Below, piece after piece: positions 62,457-64,000 of a stretch of 64,000 bases of DNA. The notes under the pieces are model-generated. The model did not search any database. It worked only from the letters and a program-made list of their open reading frames with translations, and was not told the DNA's origin. The position numbers and the translations under genes are program-made. Source of the DNA: Mycolicibacterium duvalii (GTDB lineage: Bacteria > Actinomycetota > Actinomycetes > Mycobacteriales > Mycobacteriaceae); the NCBI RefSeq assembly GCF_010726645.1, contig NZ_AP022563.1:806001-870000 (forward strand). The letters run 5' to 3'. Within the stretch, counting starts at the first letter, position 1; each line of letters starts with the position of its first letter.

Positions 62457-63427
62457 CCCAGCCGAATCCTCGGGTCGACCACCGCGTACAGCACATCGAC
62501 GAGCAGGTTGATCAGCAGGAACAGGGCGGCGATCAGCAGCACCGCGCCCTGGATCACCGGGTAGTCCCGTGCCGCGACGGCGTTGTACACCAGGCGGCCC
62601 AGGCCCGGCCATGCGAAGACCACCTCGACGACGATCACGCCGCCGAGCAACGTCGCCAACTGGATGCCGGTGATCGTCAAGATCGGGACGAGGGCGTTAC
62701 GGACGGTGTGGCGCAACGTCACCACCCGCGGCGAGAGGCCCTTCGAGCGCGCGGTGCGCACGTATCCCATCGCGGTGATGTCGAGCACCGCGGAACGCAC
62801 ATAGCGGGTCATGATCGCCCCGGCCACCACCGCGACCGTCAGCGCGGGCAGCACGATGTGCCGGGCCCACCCCACCGGATCCTCCAGCAACGAACGGTAA
62901 CCCGATGTCGGCAACCATCCCAGCGTCGAGGAGAACAGTGCGATCAGCAGGATGGCCATCCAGAAATCGGGTACCGACACCCCGAACTGACTGGTGAGCC
63001 GGACAATCGTGTCGCTGATCCGACCTTCGCGCAGCGCGGAGAACACGCCGGCGGGTACGGCGATCACCAGCGCGATCATGATGCCGACGATGCCGAGCGA
63101 CAGCGTGGCGGGCAGCCGGTCCAACAGCGTGACGGTGACCGGATTGCCGTTGCGGAAGCTGACCCCGAGATCCCCGGTCAATGCCGACCCCAGATATCCG
63201 AAGAACTGCGCGACGATGGGGCGGTCCAGTCCGGAGGCGGTGCGCAGCGCTTCGTAGGCCTCCGGTGTATAGCGAGTGCCCAGCGCGATGCGTACCGGGT
63301 CGCCGGGCACCAGGTGCACCAACGCGAAGACCACGACGAGGACGCCGAGCAGCACCACCGCCGAATACAGCAGCCGGTGCAACACAAACCGGGTGATCGG
63401 GTGGGTCACGACGCGGGGGAGGGGCAT
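62453..63427 (-). CDS. peptide ABC transporter permease (DppB-like)
   Basis: 324 residues. Hallmarks of DppB: HLVPGDPVRIALG near the N-terminus, EAA loop (YVRTARSKGLSPRVVTLRHT), and GGVIVVEVVFAWPGLGRLVY. Six membrane helices. It starts 2 nt downstream of the stop of the substrate-binding protein gene, in an operon with DppC and the ATPase. Confidence 0.94.
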   Translation of the reverse strand: MPLPRVVTHPITRFVLHRLLYSAVVLLGVLVVVFALVHLVPGDPVRIALGTRYTPEAYEALRTASGLDRPIVAQFFGYLGSALTGDLGVSFRNGNPVTVTLLDRLPATLSLGIVGIMIALVIAVPAGVFSALREGRISDTIVRLTSQFGVSVPDFWMAILLIALFSSTLGWLPTSGYRSLLEDPVGWARHIVLPALTVAVVAGAIMTRYVRSAVLDITAMGYVRTARSKGLSPRVVTLRHTVRNALVPILTITGIQLATLLGGVIVVEVVFAWPGLGRLVYNAVAARDYPVIQGAVLLIAALFLLINLLVDVLYAVVDPRIRLG

Positions 63428-63429
63428 GC

Positions 63430-64000
63430 TCAGGTCTCGCCGTCGGTGTCGAGGGTGGCGTTGCGGAACCGGACCGCGCCGTCGCGGCGCGCCTGGTAGT
63501 TCTGCAGCGCCGGCGTCCAGGCCTGGATCACCGACGGGTTGTACAGAAAGATGTAACTGACCTGGTCGGCGATCAACGTTGCGGCGCGGGCATAGTCGTC
63601 GAATCGCGCCGCCGGGTCCGTCTCGACCCGGCCTGCGTCGAGGAGGCGGTCGACTTCGGGGTCGGAGAACTTCTGTGCGTTGCTGGTCCCGTCGGTGTGG
63701 TGCTGCGCGTAGTAGAAGTCGTCGGGGTCGATGTTGCCCAGCCAGCCCATCATCAGCATGTCGAAGTTGCCGTTGTTCTGTTCGTCGAGCCAGGTGGCGA
63801 AGTCGACGGTGCGGATGTTGACCGTGATCCCCAGCGGCGCAAGGTTGTCGGCGATGATCTGCGCCGCAGTCACCGTCTCCGGGTAGTCGGTGGTGACCAG
63901 CATGTCCATCGTGCGCGGCGATGCGCCGCTCTGGGCCAACAGTTCTCGGGCCTTGTCGATCCCGCCGCTGTCGTAGCGGTCGTAGCTGGTGTACCAGGGG
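63430..64000 (-). CDS. dipeptide ABC transporter substrate-binding protein (C-terminal part, 5' end outside window)
   Basis: The frame is open to the window edge (last full codon at 63999-63997), reading PWYTSYDRYDSGGIDKAREL; the start lies beyond. The C-terminal half of a family-5 extracellular solute-binding protein: VTAAQIIADNLAPLGITVNI, FDMLMMGWLGNIDPDDFYYA, SDPEVDRLLDAGRVETDPAA. It captures the peptide or nickel-like ligand for the DppBC permeases; the ligand cannot be told from this part. Confidence 0.9.
   Translation of the reverse strand, partial: PWYTSYDRYDSGGIDKARELLAQSGASPRTMDMLVTTDYPETVTAAQIIADNLAPLGITVNIRTVDFATWLDEQNNGNFDMLMMGWLGNIDPDDFYYAQHHTDGTSNAQKFSDPEVDRLLDAGRVETDPAARFDDYARAATLIADQVSYIFLYNPSVIQAWTPALQNYQARRDGAVRFRNATLDTDGET

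Overview
The window is high-GC actinobacterial DNA and almost certainly comes from a fast-growing Mycobacterium (Mycolicibacterium). Gene order and protein sequence match a known mycobacterial backbone: amidase amiA2, recO, uppS (decaprenyl diphosphate synthase), a YbjN-like gene, zur/furB, smtB, glyS, a TPM-domain protein, dgt, dnaG, an Rv2342-like gene and tRNA-Asn. Further right come an ECF transporter (Rv2326c/Rv2325c type) and tldD/tldE. Frequent GTG starts, -10 boxes 6-8 nt before start codons (leaderless genes), LppP/LprE and Mtb12-type exported proteins and a 13E12 gene fit this assignment.

Layout. 1-6.3 kb: the end of a TPR-rich regulator, a LAL-type LuxR regulator, a small downstream gene, a secreted CAP protein and amiA2. 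6.3-16.8 kb: the housekeeping core (repair, cell-wall lipid carrier, zinc regulation, translation, dNTP control, primase). 16.9-20.1 kb: four exported proteins or lipoproteins in tandem. 20-24.6 kb: an acyl-CoA dehydrogenase/oxidase-like enzyme, a VIT1-type metal transporter, an MFS pump and its MarR regulator. 24.7-33.7 kb: ECF transporter, TldD/TldE, an AhpD-like protein, two small secreted proteins and an acyl-CoA dehydrogenase.

33.7-36 kb is a mobile-element site beside a CAT-anticodon tRNA. An intact IS3-family element (33934-35288) sits inside a broken IS481-like element whose ends carry iterated 15-bp repeats. 36.2-39.8 kb holds a translationally coupled three-gene operon (uncharacterised alpha/beta protein, DyP-type peroxidase, GATase-like protein) opposite a divergent hemerythrin. 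This is the best candidate here for an undescribed functional unit. 40.5-46.7 kb: exported proteins, a DUF2231 membrane protein and a cassette with an Mtb12-like protein, an ABC exporter, a methyltransferase, an HTH regulator and a cupin, preceded by IdeR-like and repeated AT-rich motifs.

46.7-55.7 kb: a PhoD-like phosphatase, a secreted M4 metallopeptidase with an Ig-like module, AzlCD, a TetR regulator, a Rieske oxygenase with a coupled dehydrogenase, and an exported protein. 55.8-59.1 kb: a 13E12/HNH protein under a near-perfect LexA box, with a DDE-type insertion sequence ending in the -35 region of its promoter. 59.2-64 kb: an SDR and a dipeptide ABC transporter operon whose substrate-binding gene runs off the window.
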